NCBI GenBank assembly: GCA_039519185.1
Contig: CM076851.1
Coordinates: forward strand, 100,933,531 to 100,997,530
Length of the DNA stretch: 64,000 nucleotides
Source: Astragalus membranaceus
Lineage: Eukaryota; Streptophyta; Magnoliopsida; Fabales; Fabaceae
Direction of reading: 5' to 3'
Shown here: positions 10,598 to 21,725 of the stretch, piece by piece
Position numbering within the stretch: position 1 is the first letter of the stretch
Layout of the letters: each line of letters starts with the position of its first letter
Program-made: the position numbers and the translations under genes
The notes under the pieces: model-generated
Told to the model about the DNA's origin: nothing
Database searches by the model: none
Seen by the model: only the letters and a program-made list of their open reading frames with translations

Positions 10598-11924
10598 GTG
10601 AGTTCTACTCACGATAGGGCATTTTGATATTCTGAACTTGTTTTCGATATGGAATCCCTTGGTCACATTTTCTGTTTACAAAAGACTTAGAACTGAAAAG
10701 CGTTTTTGAGTCAAAACGGTGTTTTACGGTTTAATGAGAATTTGATTTAAATCGTTGAAATGAAATGAATTGTGTGCTACTAGAAATATATATTCTGGGA
10801 ATTTTCTGAGTTTCAGGTGATTGAAATTAGATATCGAATCGGACGAGAACGGAGAGCGAAAATAAGAAAAGTGAGAAATTCTGGTAACAGACACAGGTCG
10901 CACGGACCGTGCGCCCCTGGGCACGGATCGTGCGCCTGCTTCGGGTTGGAAGTATTGGAAACAGAACGGGACGCACGGGTCGTGCCCCCCTGGGCACGGA
11001 TCGTGCGTTTCCTTCTGGTAGACGGGTCTTGAGTAGTGCACCACGCACGGGTCGTGCGCCCCTGGGCACGGGTCGTGCGTGTGGTTCTGTTACCGGCTTC
11101 CGTTTTCTCGTTTTGTTGCTCCGTTTGATCCCGAACCTTTTCTAATTTCTTTCTCAACAAATCAAAAAGGGATTGCCTCACTAAAAACCTTATTTCGAAC
11201 TTGTTCAACTCATGATTTTGAAAAGGAGTTGAAAGGTATATTGATCGAAAAACCGAAACCCTAGTATACGTGTGGGTACACCGTCTGAGGGATAGAATGA
11301 ATATATATATATATATATTTATATATATGTCAACTGTATATGATTATAATGCCGGATGTTTATAGATTCATCAAAACGGGTTATAAGTCAATAATACATT
11401 ACAATATGATTATAATGCCGGATGTTTATGAATTCATCAAAACGGGTTATAGATCGATAAGATATAAATTATCTAAAAAGATTATGTGATTGATCCTTTG
11501 GTGATCAAAATGAAAAAGGAGATATAAATTATCTAACTCTCGAGAACTTGATGCGTATTGTCATACGTATTGCGTTGGGTGACGACCCGACAAGTAGCAT
11601 ACTAGGGAGGGTAGTCATGACCCCTTACCTAGGCCCTGAATGTGTTTTGGCGTGGTCAACTCACGGGTTACCGGGATTAGCACTGGATTGCAGTCGGTTT
11701 ATGCTAAATGGAAAACACGATTACCGGGATTAGCACTGGATTGCAGTCGGTACGTGTTAAATAAATTCACGAAGTGCGTGGCATTTCGATTAATAAATAT
11801 AAGACATGGTTATGTCAGTTTGGTTATAACAGGTTAATGAATTGAACCGAGTGTCAGTGAGGGGGCACGGTAGGACTCACTGAGATAATGTTATCTCACC
11901 CTATCCATATTTGTTGTTTTTCAG
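10598..11924 (+). other. Predicted leader intron in the Tekay-A LTR
   Basis: The donor GG|GTGAGT and acceptor TTTTTCAG|AG fit plant splice consensus well. Matching donor and acceptor pairs are found in the 15041 and 33770 LTRs on the minus strand (16415 to 15380; 35305 to 34165). Hairpins sit at both ends. No transcript evidence is available here. Confidence 0.5.
10900..11078 (+). repeat. Three paired GC-rich palindromes
   Basis: The unit is GCACGG-NY-CGTGC, a spacer GCCCCTGG, then a second such palindrome. It occurs three times with variable central bases (AC, AT, GT) in otherwise AT-rich DNA. Related pairs occur in the TRGAG-A LTRs (34903-35009, 38392-38498) and, more degraded, in the Tekay-C LTR near 15990-16090. 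Confidence 0.85.
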
Positions 11925-12284
11925 AGAAGCAGGGAAAAATGAAGACTATTGTGCACGAGTAGTTGATATACTCTTGGAGGTGCTGAAGACTTAGTCATTT
12001 GATTCCTTGTTCTTTTGTTGTCCTAATTGGTTGTATAAACTTGTATTGATTATGAGTTATATGAACCGTTTATGTTTCTGTTTGGTATTTGGACTTGGAT
12101 ATTGTAATCCACTCGGCATGGAACCGATAAACTTCTATTTTATGAAGTAATGTTATTTCCGATTATGTTCTATTTCGGAAAAAGTTTGTATGTCCAAAAC
12201 TTAAACAGGAACTGTGTCCTCTGAATTTTTCCGCATCTGTGCATCTTCGGTGTTTCTACATGTTAGAAATACCGGGGTGTTACA

Positions 12285-12623
12285 TTGAAGATTATCCCAC
12301 ATTTCTTGGGCAGATTTACAGTTTGAAACTCGAAAAAATTCATCAGGACTTAAAGCAGAAGTAATAATATTTTTGGCACGTAAATTATGTTGCACTTTTC
12401 TTTTCTCATCATCAGACCATTCATTTCTACTTTTAATTGTAAGAATACCATCTACTATGTGCGTGGGGACATAGGGTCCTTTTTCCACAGCATCCCAAAC
12501 ATCTAAGTCTACCCCTTCAATAAAGATTCTCATTCTTTCTTTCCAATATGCATAATCTTTCCCGTTGAATCCCGGAGGACGGGTAAGAGAAGCACCCTCT
12601 TGCGAAGACCAACCTGAAGCCAT
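12285..12623 (-). pseudogene. Copia-1 gag, N-terminal part (cut by Tekay-A)
   Basis: Read on the minus strand from ATG at 12621-12623, this gives 113 codons of a Ty1/copia gag N-terminus: a start motif with PPGFNGKDYAYWK, a central TIKSRNEWSDDEKRK stretch and the SAQEMWDNLQ block typical of UBN2-type gag. It stops abruptly where the Tekay-A 3' LTR begins, so the rest of the element lies left of the window. An upstream in-frame ATG at 12674 overlaps the primer site and is less likely to be the start. Gag would form the cytoplasmic particle; this piece cannot. Confidence 0.85.
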
Positions 12624-12660
12624 TTCTCTTGAAGCTGCTAGGCCCTTTATACAAGAGTCT

Positions 12661-12673
12661 AGCTCTGATACCA
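12661..12673 (-). promoter_or_regulatory. Primer binding site of Copia-1
   Basis: The minus strand reads TGGTATCAGAGCT two bases inside the LTR end, complementary to initiator tRNA-Met. It fixes the orientation of Copia-1. Confidence 0.85.
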
Positions 12674-12675
12674 CT

Positions 12676-14028
12676 TGTTACCAAGTGGCTTCAGTCTCAA
12701 GAGGGGGGTGAATTGAGATTTAAAAACTTTTCAGATCTTTCAAAAACGTTTTTCCCCTTTTCAATGACTTAGATCAATTTCGCGCAGGTTAAGTGGAAGC
12801 GAAGGAATTAGAATATAAAGCAGTAAAGCGGTATGACAGTAAAGCAGGAAAGCAGTAAAGCACGCAGAGATTTATCCTGGTTCGGTCACCTCCTAGTGAC
12901 CTACGTCCAGTCCTCACACCCTTGTGAGATTTTCCACTAACCAAAACAACAAGGCTTACAGGTGCCTTGGGAAACCTTTACAGACTCAGGCACTCTCCTC
13001 CTAGGATACCCCACCTATGGAGAGCCCTCAAATCTATTACAACAATAACAAGAGATACCCCACCCCTGTTACAATCAGCTGCCCCAGAAAGATACCCCAC
13101 TTCCTAGTACAAACAGCTACCCTAGAGAGATACCCCACTCCCTAGTACAAATCACAAACAATGAAATAATAAACAATTGTAAAGACAGAAATACCTCTAA
13201 TGAAGGAAGATATTACAACTTGAAGAATGCAACCCCAACTAACTCTTAGCAACAGATCAGCTCAGACAGACCAACGGTGCGTGACGAGCAAAAGTAAAAG
13301 CGTAAAGAGTTTTTCTCAAAAGTTCTCTGATTCGTGAAATGGGTTGTTCTGTGAAAATGAACGCGAAGCACTGCCTATTTATAGGCTATGAGGAAATCAG
13401 TTTTACGTTGAAAATAGTGTAGGAATCGATTCTTTGTTGAATGCATTTGATCTAGGAATCGATTTATCTAAGTGAGGAATCGATTTATCTTTGTTTGAAA
13501 AATAGGGACAATCGATTCTTGAGTACCATGGAAAGCTAGGAATCGATTCTATACTTAGTAAAAATATGTATGAATCGATTTTCAGCTTGCCTGAGACACG
13601 TGGGAATCGATTCTTCCCTTTAAAAATGTTTGGCTCAGAAATCGATTTATGTACTGAAAATACATGACCTGACAATCGATTCTTCCTTTTCTGTTTTACC
13701 TGAAAATCGATTTTGATATATGTTTATGCATGAGGAAATCGATTTTATGATTTTAAAGGTGATAAGAATGTTTACGTAAGTATGCATGCATCTTTAAAAC
13801 ACTTTGTGAGTGTGAGAGACTTTGATATACGAGCTGACCTTTGAAAGAGCTTACACTTTTTCCTAAGACACACCCAAACCCTAAGGACTACCCTTATATT
13901 TAAGGACTACCCTTAAACTTGAATCTTCAATTCTTGGCCTTTGTTTGTCTTGGATTGACTTTGACGTTTAGTCACTTTTATTGACTTTGACTGTCAACTT
14001 TACCTTTGTCTTTTTCATCATCAAAACA
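12676..14028 (-). repeat. 5' LTR of Copia-1
   Basis: The left edge (plus-strand TGTTACC) abuts the primer site. The right edge is set where the minus strand reads TGTTTTGATGATG, a typical copia LTR start, giving TGTT/AACA ends. The 1353-bp LTR carries eleven copies of AATCGATT at 13424-13744. The right boundary is a judgement, because the mate LTR is not in the window. Confidence 0.7.
13424..13744. repeat. Eleven AATCGATT palindromes in the Copia-1 LTR
   Basis: The octamer recurs every 20-35 bp (for example 13424, 13457, 13478, 13510, 13737), mostly as GGAATCGATT, with unrelated sequence between copies. It is not a simple tandem repeat. The palindromic core suggests a protein binding site, but no factor can be named. 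Confidence 0.8.
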
Positions 14029-15040
14029 TATCCTGTAATATTAGTTTACCTGCAATACAAGGTATCCACAGAACATAGTCCAAAATCCATTGGTATGTGT
14101 AAACATTTTCGTTAGCTTTCCAACGCATCCCGAAACACATAAATCGGAGTTCAGGATCAAAAGTTATGGATAAAACAAGTTGGAAGACGAGCGAAAATTT
14201 CTCACAGAGAAACTGACATGCTCCTAATCGGAGGGTCGTGACATGGTTACTTCTATTGACATGAAATACTAGTCCCTTTTTTTATAGGAACCCAGCTCGG
14301 AATTTTGACAAGGAAACTAGTTTAATAAACATTGGGTGGTATTACTTGTCAAAATTGCAAGCGCAATGATAATTTACTAGTTCAGTTTCATACCATTGGA
14401 AATGGTGTTTCATAGGAAAGGGAATATATTCTAGAATCATGACTATCCAGAAGGATCTCACTGGGGCCGAATCATAAGTTAGATCTAATTTTTGCTACAC
14501 AGTAGGGTTGACTACTAGACATCATCTCAGTAACTGAGAGATTAGTCGGACAACAATCTAGGCTTTACGGTGCTCACTAATCCTGAATAAATCTAGGACA
14601 CTAACACTTCTTCTACCGGAAGGTTTTCACAACTTATAACTCTCTAGGTGACCCTTTATGATTTACGCGATGACACAATAGGCGAATTGGCTCCAATGAC
14701 TAGACAGTCGCCCACAATTCCTCGAACCAACCCGGATGCCCATTCTTTCGTTCCATAGCATCGTCTGTAGCCCACTACTTCCGCTGCATGCTCTGATGAA
14801 ACGAGAAGACTAGGAATCCTAAGGTTTAGGGTTTCGAACATTTTCGGGGCCGAGGCAACCAATTGTCATTATTCTCAGTACGTTGCATGAAATATTGAGT
14901 GGATTCGGGCTCAATGTCTCACAAGATACTAAAAGGTTCTGACAGACAATTGTCTAAGTCCCTAGCTGACTCGATCTATCCAATCTTTTGACCGTAAGGT
15001 CACTAAGCCCGACAAGGTCGAACTGCTCTGATACCAAAAA
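14029..15040 (-). other. Interior fragment of Tekay-C and unassigned sequence
   Basis: The right end carries a primer site (15025-15036) and a leader resembling TRGAG-A (both have the stretch AAGCCCGAC just outside the site). No gag domain can be read leftward; a 68-codon frame at 14656-14862 (-) has no recognisable motif. The part around 14029-14230 has phrases seen in long gypsy LTRs and may be a separate LTR scrap. Confidence 0.4.
15025..15036 (-). promoter_or_regulatory. Primer binding site of Tekay-C
   Basis: The minus strand reads TGGTATCAGAGC four bases from the LTR edge, so the LTR to its right is the 5' LTR of a minus-strand element. Confidence 0.85.
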
Positions 15041-16870
15041 TGTAACACCTTAAGATTACAACTAGGTGAACAAAAAACATTAACATAATCATAATAAATC
15101 AGAGTATAACCTGCTCGTACAGTTGGACCAAATTAAAACTAAAGCGGTTGAAACCACTTTACATAACTTAGAGATAAAATTTTCTCAAATACAATTCCGA
15201 AATAAGTACTTAATAGGTACATAATCGATATAATAAACATGATTATGGTCCAATCTACAAGACAAGGTTATAAAAACTACATGACATTAGTAACATCTTG
15301 CTAAGCTTCCATGAAACTGTGATCCTCAACTCAGAACCCTTGATCTGGCCCATGAATTCTTCAATCAATATCTGTGAATCTGAAAAACAGTCAACAATAA
15401 ACAATGAGATTCATAATCTCAGTGAGTTCTTTCGCGCTCCCTCACAATTCCTCTCTCGGTGTTTTCCTTGTCTGTGACTTGTTCTTGTCTGTATTTTATT
15501 CTTGTCTGTGGCTTAGCACAATCCGAGAAATCAAATCACTCAATTTCTACGGAAACCCCAATTCGTATAGCTATACTGAATAATTCCAGGGCCCTAGCTT
15601 CGGGATCACGACTCCCCTCCACTAGGTATGCTACAATGAATTTTGGGATCGTCATCCCCGTGGTGTCTTTTACTTTTTACTTGAACTTAGACACTTAGCT
15701 CTTTTACTTGACACTTGGTTGTATTCACACTCGATACAACAACTACTCGGTTTGTATTCAAACCTTAACATGAACTTACTTATGTTGCATCATAAACATA
15801 CCTTACATGCTTGAAAAACAATTCATCTCATTCAAACATAAGCAAAACAACGTTTTAACCAATCGATGGATATTACTTACTTCATAGCTTATGTCTGCGT
15901 GACGATCATTGGGAAGGATTAAGAAATGAATTGGGAGAGGTTTGGAATCAAAAGTAATAGCATTAGACGTGTTTTAAAATCGGTGATAGAAGTAGGTGCA
16001 CGGCCCGGGCTTGAAAATGAAAATTCCGCAAGTTGGTGACAGACCCAGGCGCACGACTCGGGCGTAAAAGCGCACAGATCGGGTCTGTACACCAAACTTG
16101 AAAAATTGTCATTTTCGTGGAAATTTGCTACTCCATTCGATTCTATTACTCGTTCCGATCAATTCCTAACTCGACCATAGTTACTAAATGCCACAACAAT
16201 CACATCAAATAATCACTTTTGTCATGAATTTCAACAATCAAACATCAATTTGCAACCAAATCAAATTATATCATAACATTCAATCACATACTCTTTTTCA
16301 ACTTAACTCAACTCAAACTATGACTTCCCAGTGAACCCTATTTCAGATTTTTACCATGAAAACACACATGTAATACTTAAAATCATCACACAATTGAATT
16401 TAGTGAAGAACTCACCTTGGTTGTCGATTTCAACACATAAACCCGCAAGTAATTTCAACTTGAAGCATTAAATTCAAAACCTAAGGCACCAACAATTTCT
16501 TCACTTTCCCAAATTGAACCCTAGGCACCAACAATCTTCCAAATACCACCAAACTTAAAATCAAGCTTCATACCTTCATCAATCTACCATGTGGGTGATG
16601 CTAAACCTCTAGGAGCCTTTCAATCTAACACACAACCCTTGATAACCCAAATCAACTCTTCATCTCACATAAACCCTAGAACTTTGAGAAGAAAAGATTG
16701 AGGGAAAAGTAGGTATTTTTGATGCTCTAATCACTTAGATGATGATGAAATCGAAATTAAAAAGGGGTGAAGTGAAGATTTGAGCTAAGTTTTCAAGTTA
16801 GGGTTCCTCTTTCTTCTCTTCTCCTTTCCTTCTTTCTTCTCTTTTCTTTCTCTTTTCTCTTCTCTTCTTC

Positions 16871-16929
<59 letters not shown>

Positions 16930-17161
16930 CTCTCTTCTTTTTATTTTCTTTTTCTTTTAAAAGCCACTTAAATGAGAGTGCGGGTGTGATGGGGTAAAAT
17001 GACCATCATGCCCTTATTCTCTTCTTAATTTCTAAACAAACCCCTCATCTATCAATATTTAATTTAGCAATTAACCCACTTACAATTGAAATTATTCACT
17101 AACCAATATAATTAAAACAATCATCTAAAATAATTGAAACAATTATTTTGGGGATGTTACA
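15041..17161 (-). repeat. 5' LTR of Tekay-C (group 2)
   Basis: 2121 bp from TGTAACACCTTAAG to GGGGATGTTACA. On the minus strand it has a (GA)n leader run (16872-16926), donor AAG|GTGAGT at 16415, degraded GC palindromes near 15990-16090, a hairpin GAGATT/AATCTC (15406-15420) and acceptor TTTTTCAG ending at 15380. It is inserted into the LINE at 17162. No second LTR is visible. Confidence 0.85.
16872..16926. repeat. (TC)n microsatellite
   Basis: About 27 uninterrupted TC units in the Tekay-C LTR. On the element's own strand this is a GA-rich leader tract, as in the other long LTRs here. Confidence 0.95.
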
Positions 17162-18953
17162 CTTCCATTACCATGTTTAGTTGCATTCAAGAAATCACTC
17201 TGAGGGTAGTAACGGGATTTATACAATTTAGACACCAAGATATCTGGTTGAGTTAGTAAGCCTTCAAGTTACGGAAACCCAATCCACCATGCTCCTTAAA
17301 CACACAAAGCCTTTCCCAAGCCAGCCACTGAATTCCTTTATTACGCCCACCACTACCACCCCACCAAACCATTGAGCATCCTTTCAATTTCATCAATCAA
17401 AGTGGATGGAGTAAGAAAAATACTCATAAAGTAGGTAGGAATAGATTGTAAGACCGATTTGATCAGTACTTCATTTCCCGCTTTTGTGAGCATTCTCCCA
17501 CCCCAAGAGTTAATTTTGCGCCATATCCGATCCTTTATGAACTTAAACAATTCTTTTTTACTCCTACCTATCATAGAAGGAAGACACAAATATTTTCCGG
17601 TACCCAAACAAACAATAACACCCAACTGGTTGGCAATAATATCCTTTTCAGCTTGAAGGACGTTCCGGCTAAAAAATATTTCTGACTTTTGAAAGTTTAT
17701 TTTTTGCCCGGATGCCTTCTCATACACATCAAGAATACCCTTAATCTGAGAAACTTCACCTGTGGTTGCCCTGAAGAACAAAAAATAATCATCTGCAAAC
17801 AAGAGATGTGAGACCATATGCATCCCACGGCAGATAGCTAAGCCATGCAAGTCTCCTCGTGCTGTAGACCTATGTAAAAGAGTTGTGAGGCCTTCAGAGC
17901 ATAAAATAAACAAGTACGGAGATAGAGGATCCCCTTGGCGAAGACCTCTACCTGGTAAGATAGGTCCAACACGATCCTGGTTAACAATCACAAACAAATA
18001 AACATGTTCAACACACATTCTCATCCATTTAATCCACTGATCACAGAAACCCAATTTTCCCAACACCACATAAATATAACCCCAATCCACCCGGTCATAT
18101 GCTTTACTCATGTCAATTTTCAAAGCAACTTCTCCTCTTTTACCTTTCCGCTTATTTTTTAGATGATGAATAACTTCAAAGGCGATCATAGCATTATCTA
18201 AAATTGATCTATCAGACACAAATGCAGACTGCTCAATAGACACACATTTAGATAGAACAAGCTTAAGGCGATTTGCAAGTACCTAAGATACAATTTTGTA
18301 GAGGACGTTGCAGATAGCAATAGGGCGCCACTCAGCCATAGACGTTGGGTTATCATTTTTCGGAATGAGAGCCAAGTTGGTATCATTCAAAGATTGAGGA
18401 AATTCCCCACGATTAAGCCACTCCAAGCACACAGAAAATATCTCATCCCCATAGCTACACCAGTAACGTTTGAAAAAGCCAGGATTGAAGCCATCAGGCC
18501 CAAGGGCCTTATCATCATCCATATCCATAAGAGCCATCAGGCCCAAAGGCCTAACAAGACCTGCATTATCATCATCAGTCAATTTAGTCTCCAAAGCCAT
18601 CACCACCGGATCGTAGTCACTTGCTTGGCTATAAAAGAGGTCACAAAAATAGTCCCCAACGACCCTTCTTAGGGGTAATGGCTTGGCTACAATGGTTCCA
18701 TCCTCACGTTGTAAATGCTAAAGCTTCTTCTTTTTGTACCTGCAAGTAGCGTTAACATGAAAAAAATTTGTATTCCGGTCCCCATCTTTAAGCCAACAGG
18801 ACTTAGACCGCTGCCTCCAAAACGACTCCTCCTGCAAAATCAACTTATTCAATTTACTTCTCATTCTATTAAACCTCAACCCACCCTTACCATCCCTCTT
18901 ATCCCTTATAGCCTCCATTGCTTCCTTACAAGAATTAATTTCATCACGAAACC
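17162..18953 (-). pseudogene. LINE ORF2, reverse transcriptase part
   Basis: The segment nearest 18953 has the linker ending WLKDGDRNTNFFH. Then come the RT blocks with LGPDGFNPGFFKRYW and LALIPKNDNP (18283-18606), and an open stretch at 17353-18243 with SAFVSDRSILDNAMIAFE, LKIDMSKAYDRVDWGYI, LRQGDPLSPYLFILCSEGL and the catalytic box FADDYFLFF near 17790. The C-terminal part continues in fragments to 17162, where the Tekay-C LTR cuts it. At least two frame breaks occur (near 18245-18285 and near 18610-18720), and an in-frame stop lies near 17270. The protein would nick the target and prime cDNA synthesis there. Only the enzyme signatures remain intact. Confidence 0.9.
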
Positions 18954-21126
18954 TGTAACACCCAAAATCTACCCGGCAAATTACTAAATAAATCAGAGTT
19001 TCAAAAATCATTTTGAGTGCTACAGTTTTCAACTGAAATTCGCCAACGAAATCATACTTCAAAAATAACTGACTTTCATTTAACATGCAGCGGAAAATCA
19101 AGGGTTCAACTTAACGATAAAATTCCAAAAGGTTCACAACATGAATAGTCATAACGGCCATAAACTTAAGTTCAACAAATGTAACGACATAAGGAATATA
19201 AATGAGCGTTCATCCCCCCGAGTGCTACGTATCAGAGCGACGACACCGACCCGACTATATGAAGGTACTCCGGCTTCATTCGCTATTGCCTGCACGTTAC
19301 CAACATAGGGGTAACATTCCAACAGAAGGGGTGAGATATCACACTATCTAATAAATCGTATGAAAAGCAATATGCATTCGGTCAGGTCATCACATTCATC
19401 TCGTCACAATAATCACATAATTTCACTAGTCAATCATGCAGTATGGAATGCACATGCATGCGGTACCAAGTCACAACGCTGGCCATAGGCCTAAATCACA
19501 ACGCGGGTCGAAGCCTAATCCACAACGCTGGCCGAAGCCTAATCCACATGATATGCATGCGACACTATGCAAATGCACAAACAAACAACAACAACTACAT
19601 AGCACGCAACAACATCAAAACAACAATGGCCATAGGCCTACATCACATCACCTGCCCATAAATAGAGGCAACTCGTCGTCGTCATATAAACATCGTCGTC
19701 AACAATTACAACTTAACAATTTATAGCGCTTTGGCCACATCACCACAATTTGCAACATCACAACAATTTGGCTTAATCACACACTCAACATCATTTTAAT
19801 TGACAACACCTAGGACAGCACCTACCGGCACAACAACAACGTAAATCACCACACTGGCCATAGGCCTACGACCTAAAATCATGACAACGATGCAATACAC
19901 AACACTGGCCATAGGCCTACGACACCAAATCACAACCACGACGTAAGACGGGACGCCAACAGCAACAACCACATTTAACCAATCAATTTCGGGCAGCCAC
20001 ACATGGCGCCCAACAACCAACAATTATCAACCAACTAGTTTAGCATAACAATTAATAATTGACAACTTAATTGGAGCAACAAACCCCACAAAATTCGGAG
20101 CAACAAACCCCACAAAATTCGGACAGAATTATTAGTCATTTTGAAATCAAATCTCCTCCCTCAATTCTCAACGAAATTTAGCGAAATCAGTGCCTATTCA
20201 GTAGGAAATTAAGTCTATTTTCCAACAAAACAAACCCCGTGAAATTCGGAGGATCAGGGCATTCACAATTAGACAAAAACTGAACACATATCCCAAACCG
20301 TCCCAGATTTTTGACCCAATTTGCAACCAAGAATTCTCCCATTATACTTATCCAAATTGAGTAAACTCAGCGCCTAATTTGTAGAAAATTGTGTCTAGTT
20401 TCCAGAAAAACAAACCACCTAATTTTTAGACAAATACAACACTCACAATCAAAGATTTACTGAACCTGTACCAAAAGCAAACGAAACAGGAAACGGGGAC
20501 AGGCACTGGGCGCCTAGGGCTCCACTTTCAGCATATCAATTCAATTACTTTAAAATCATGGCGAGGCATAGGATCACTTTTAGGGCATGGGGACATCATT
20601 CATATGACAATTAAATCAACAAGGTCATGTAACACATAGGAATTCATAAGCATGCAAAATCATCATCAAGACATCATATGTTCACATAGTGATTCAGATT
20701 ATATAGAAAGATCACATGAGCATATATTGTAATTCACAAGTCAAAACCCTAACCCCCACATATGACCCTTCATAGGACCTATTAGGTAGATAGAACCCCA
20801 CCCTTACCTTAGCCTTAGATGATCACGAAAATCCTTGCCCTAGAGCTCTCTCTCCTTGTGCGCCTTCCTTCTCTCTCTTTCTCTTGCTTGGAAGTCACGT
20901 CTTCTCTCTTCTTTTTCCTCCCTAGCCGTCGCACTCCTCTCCTCTCCTAGTTCTCCAAATTTCGCTAATCTCTAAGGTATGCCCAACCCTAGACCTAATC
21001 CCTCCTTATATACTCACTTACTCATCATGGACTTGGTCTAATGCAACTACCCAAGCCCCTTTTCTCCTTACACCTCCCTTCTCACTAGTACTAACCCCCT
21101 CATAAAATACTCATAATATAACATAA

Positions 21127-21161
<35 letters not shown>

Positions 21162-21340
21162 TGCTAATATTTTACTAACACCAATCCCCACACACAATTA
21201 ACAACACATAATCATATAACACATATAATATGACATAAATTATATTATAACACACAACAAAAATGTACTATTATATTACTATCACTTAATAACTAAAATA
21301 ATTAATTAAATAAATTAATCAATTATTTTGGGGCGTTACA
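18954..21340 (-). repeat. Solo LTR 1 (group 1 Tekay-like)
   Basis: TGTAACACCC to GGGGCGTTACA, 2387 bp, with perfect 5-bp duplications AAACC at 18949-18953 and 21341-21345 and no interior, so it is a recombination scar of a full element. It carries, on the minus strand, the donor context AAG|GTAAGG near 20811, TTCG-type hairpins (19529-19540 and neighbours), the acceptor hairpin GTTACC/GGTAAC (19296-19315), and the tRNA-like motif at 19229-19238. A (TA)n run is near 21130-21156. Confidence 0.93.
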
Positions 21341-21353
21341 AAACCTCGTTCTC

Positions 21354-21725
21354 AGATTACGACACCACAAAGACAATGATACACCTCGGTAGGCGAGACA
21401 TGCCAACTAGCCGCCTTATCAACGCCCAAGACTCCCTCCTCATCATACAATCAGCATAGCCATAAAACCCTGTTATACGCCAACTACCTCTACTATCGTC
21501 CTTAACTTCTACACCAAGATGGTGCCTAGAATAATTCGTGACTTGGCACCTCAGAGAGTTCCTCCAAAGAACAGCTACACCCCCACCTCATCCAACTCTA
21601 TCCACTGCTAAACGACCATCATATCCCAACATAAGTCGCACCGTCTCCAATTTGCTACAAAAAGCTAAAGTCTCAAACAGAAAAATAAATTCCGGATTGT
21701 TACTCCGGACTAGGTCTCTGAGCAT
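21354..21725 (-). pseudogene. LINE ORF2, endonuclease N-terminal part
   Basis: On the minus strand from about 21725, the frame shows MLRDLVRSNNPEFIFLFETL, then GGGVAVLWRNSLRCQV and WRITGFYGYADCMMRRESW, the pattern of plant LINE apurinic-type endonucleases. A stop interrupts it near 21604. The usual second half of the nuclease is missing: the sequence passes, at the solo LTR target site, directly to the linker before the reverse transcriptase. Because the solo LTR has perfect target duplications, this deletion was already present when the LTR element arrived. Confidence 0.8.

Larger units (their letters stand above)
1..12284 (+). mobile_element. Tekay-A: Ty3/gypsy Tekay(Del)-like retrotransposon, 5' end outside window
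   Basis: A chromovirus-type LTR retrotransposon seen from the end of gag to the end of its 3' LTR. Order: gag C-terminus, protease, reverse transcriptase, RNase H, integrase, C-terminal chromodomain-like segment, polypurine tract, 3' LTR. A second LTR element (3851-9702) is inserted in the polypurine tract with a GGGTG duplication at 3846-3850 and 9703-9707, so the 3' LTR is displaced to 9710-12284. The right end abuts copia gag at 12285, which puts this element inside Copia-1. Its own left LTR and left target duplication lie outside the window. The Tekay assignment rests on the reverse transcriptase and C-terminal sequence pattern; it is recognition, not a tree. Confidence 0.9.
9710..12284 (+). 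repeat. 3' LTR of Tekay-A (group 2 leader architecture)
   Basis: It starts TGTAACATCCCC after the split polypurine tract and ends GGGGTGTTACA. A TATA-like TATATCC lies near 10090 with purine-rich leader after it. A donor G|GTGAGT at 10598 sits in a GTGAG/CTCAC hairpin. Three pairs of GC-rich palindromes lie at 10900-11078, and an AT run near 11299-11330. A hairpin GAGATAA/TTATCTC (11882-11897) precedes the acceptor TTTTTCAG ending at 11924. The mate LTR is outside the window. Confidence 0.9.

Noticed and set aside
10813..11208. Arg/Thr-rich frames on both strands over the GC palindromes
   Set aside because: The composition comes from the repeated GCACGG words; no conserved protein is seen.
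18715..18987. Plus-strand frames over the LINE region
   Set aside because: Antisense shadows of the minus-strand reverse transcriptase.
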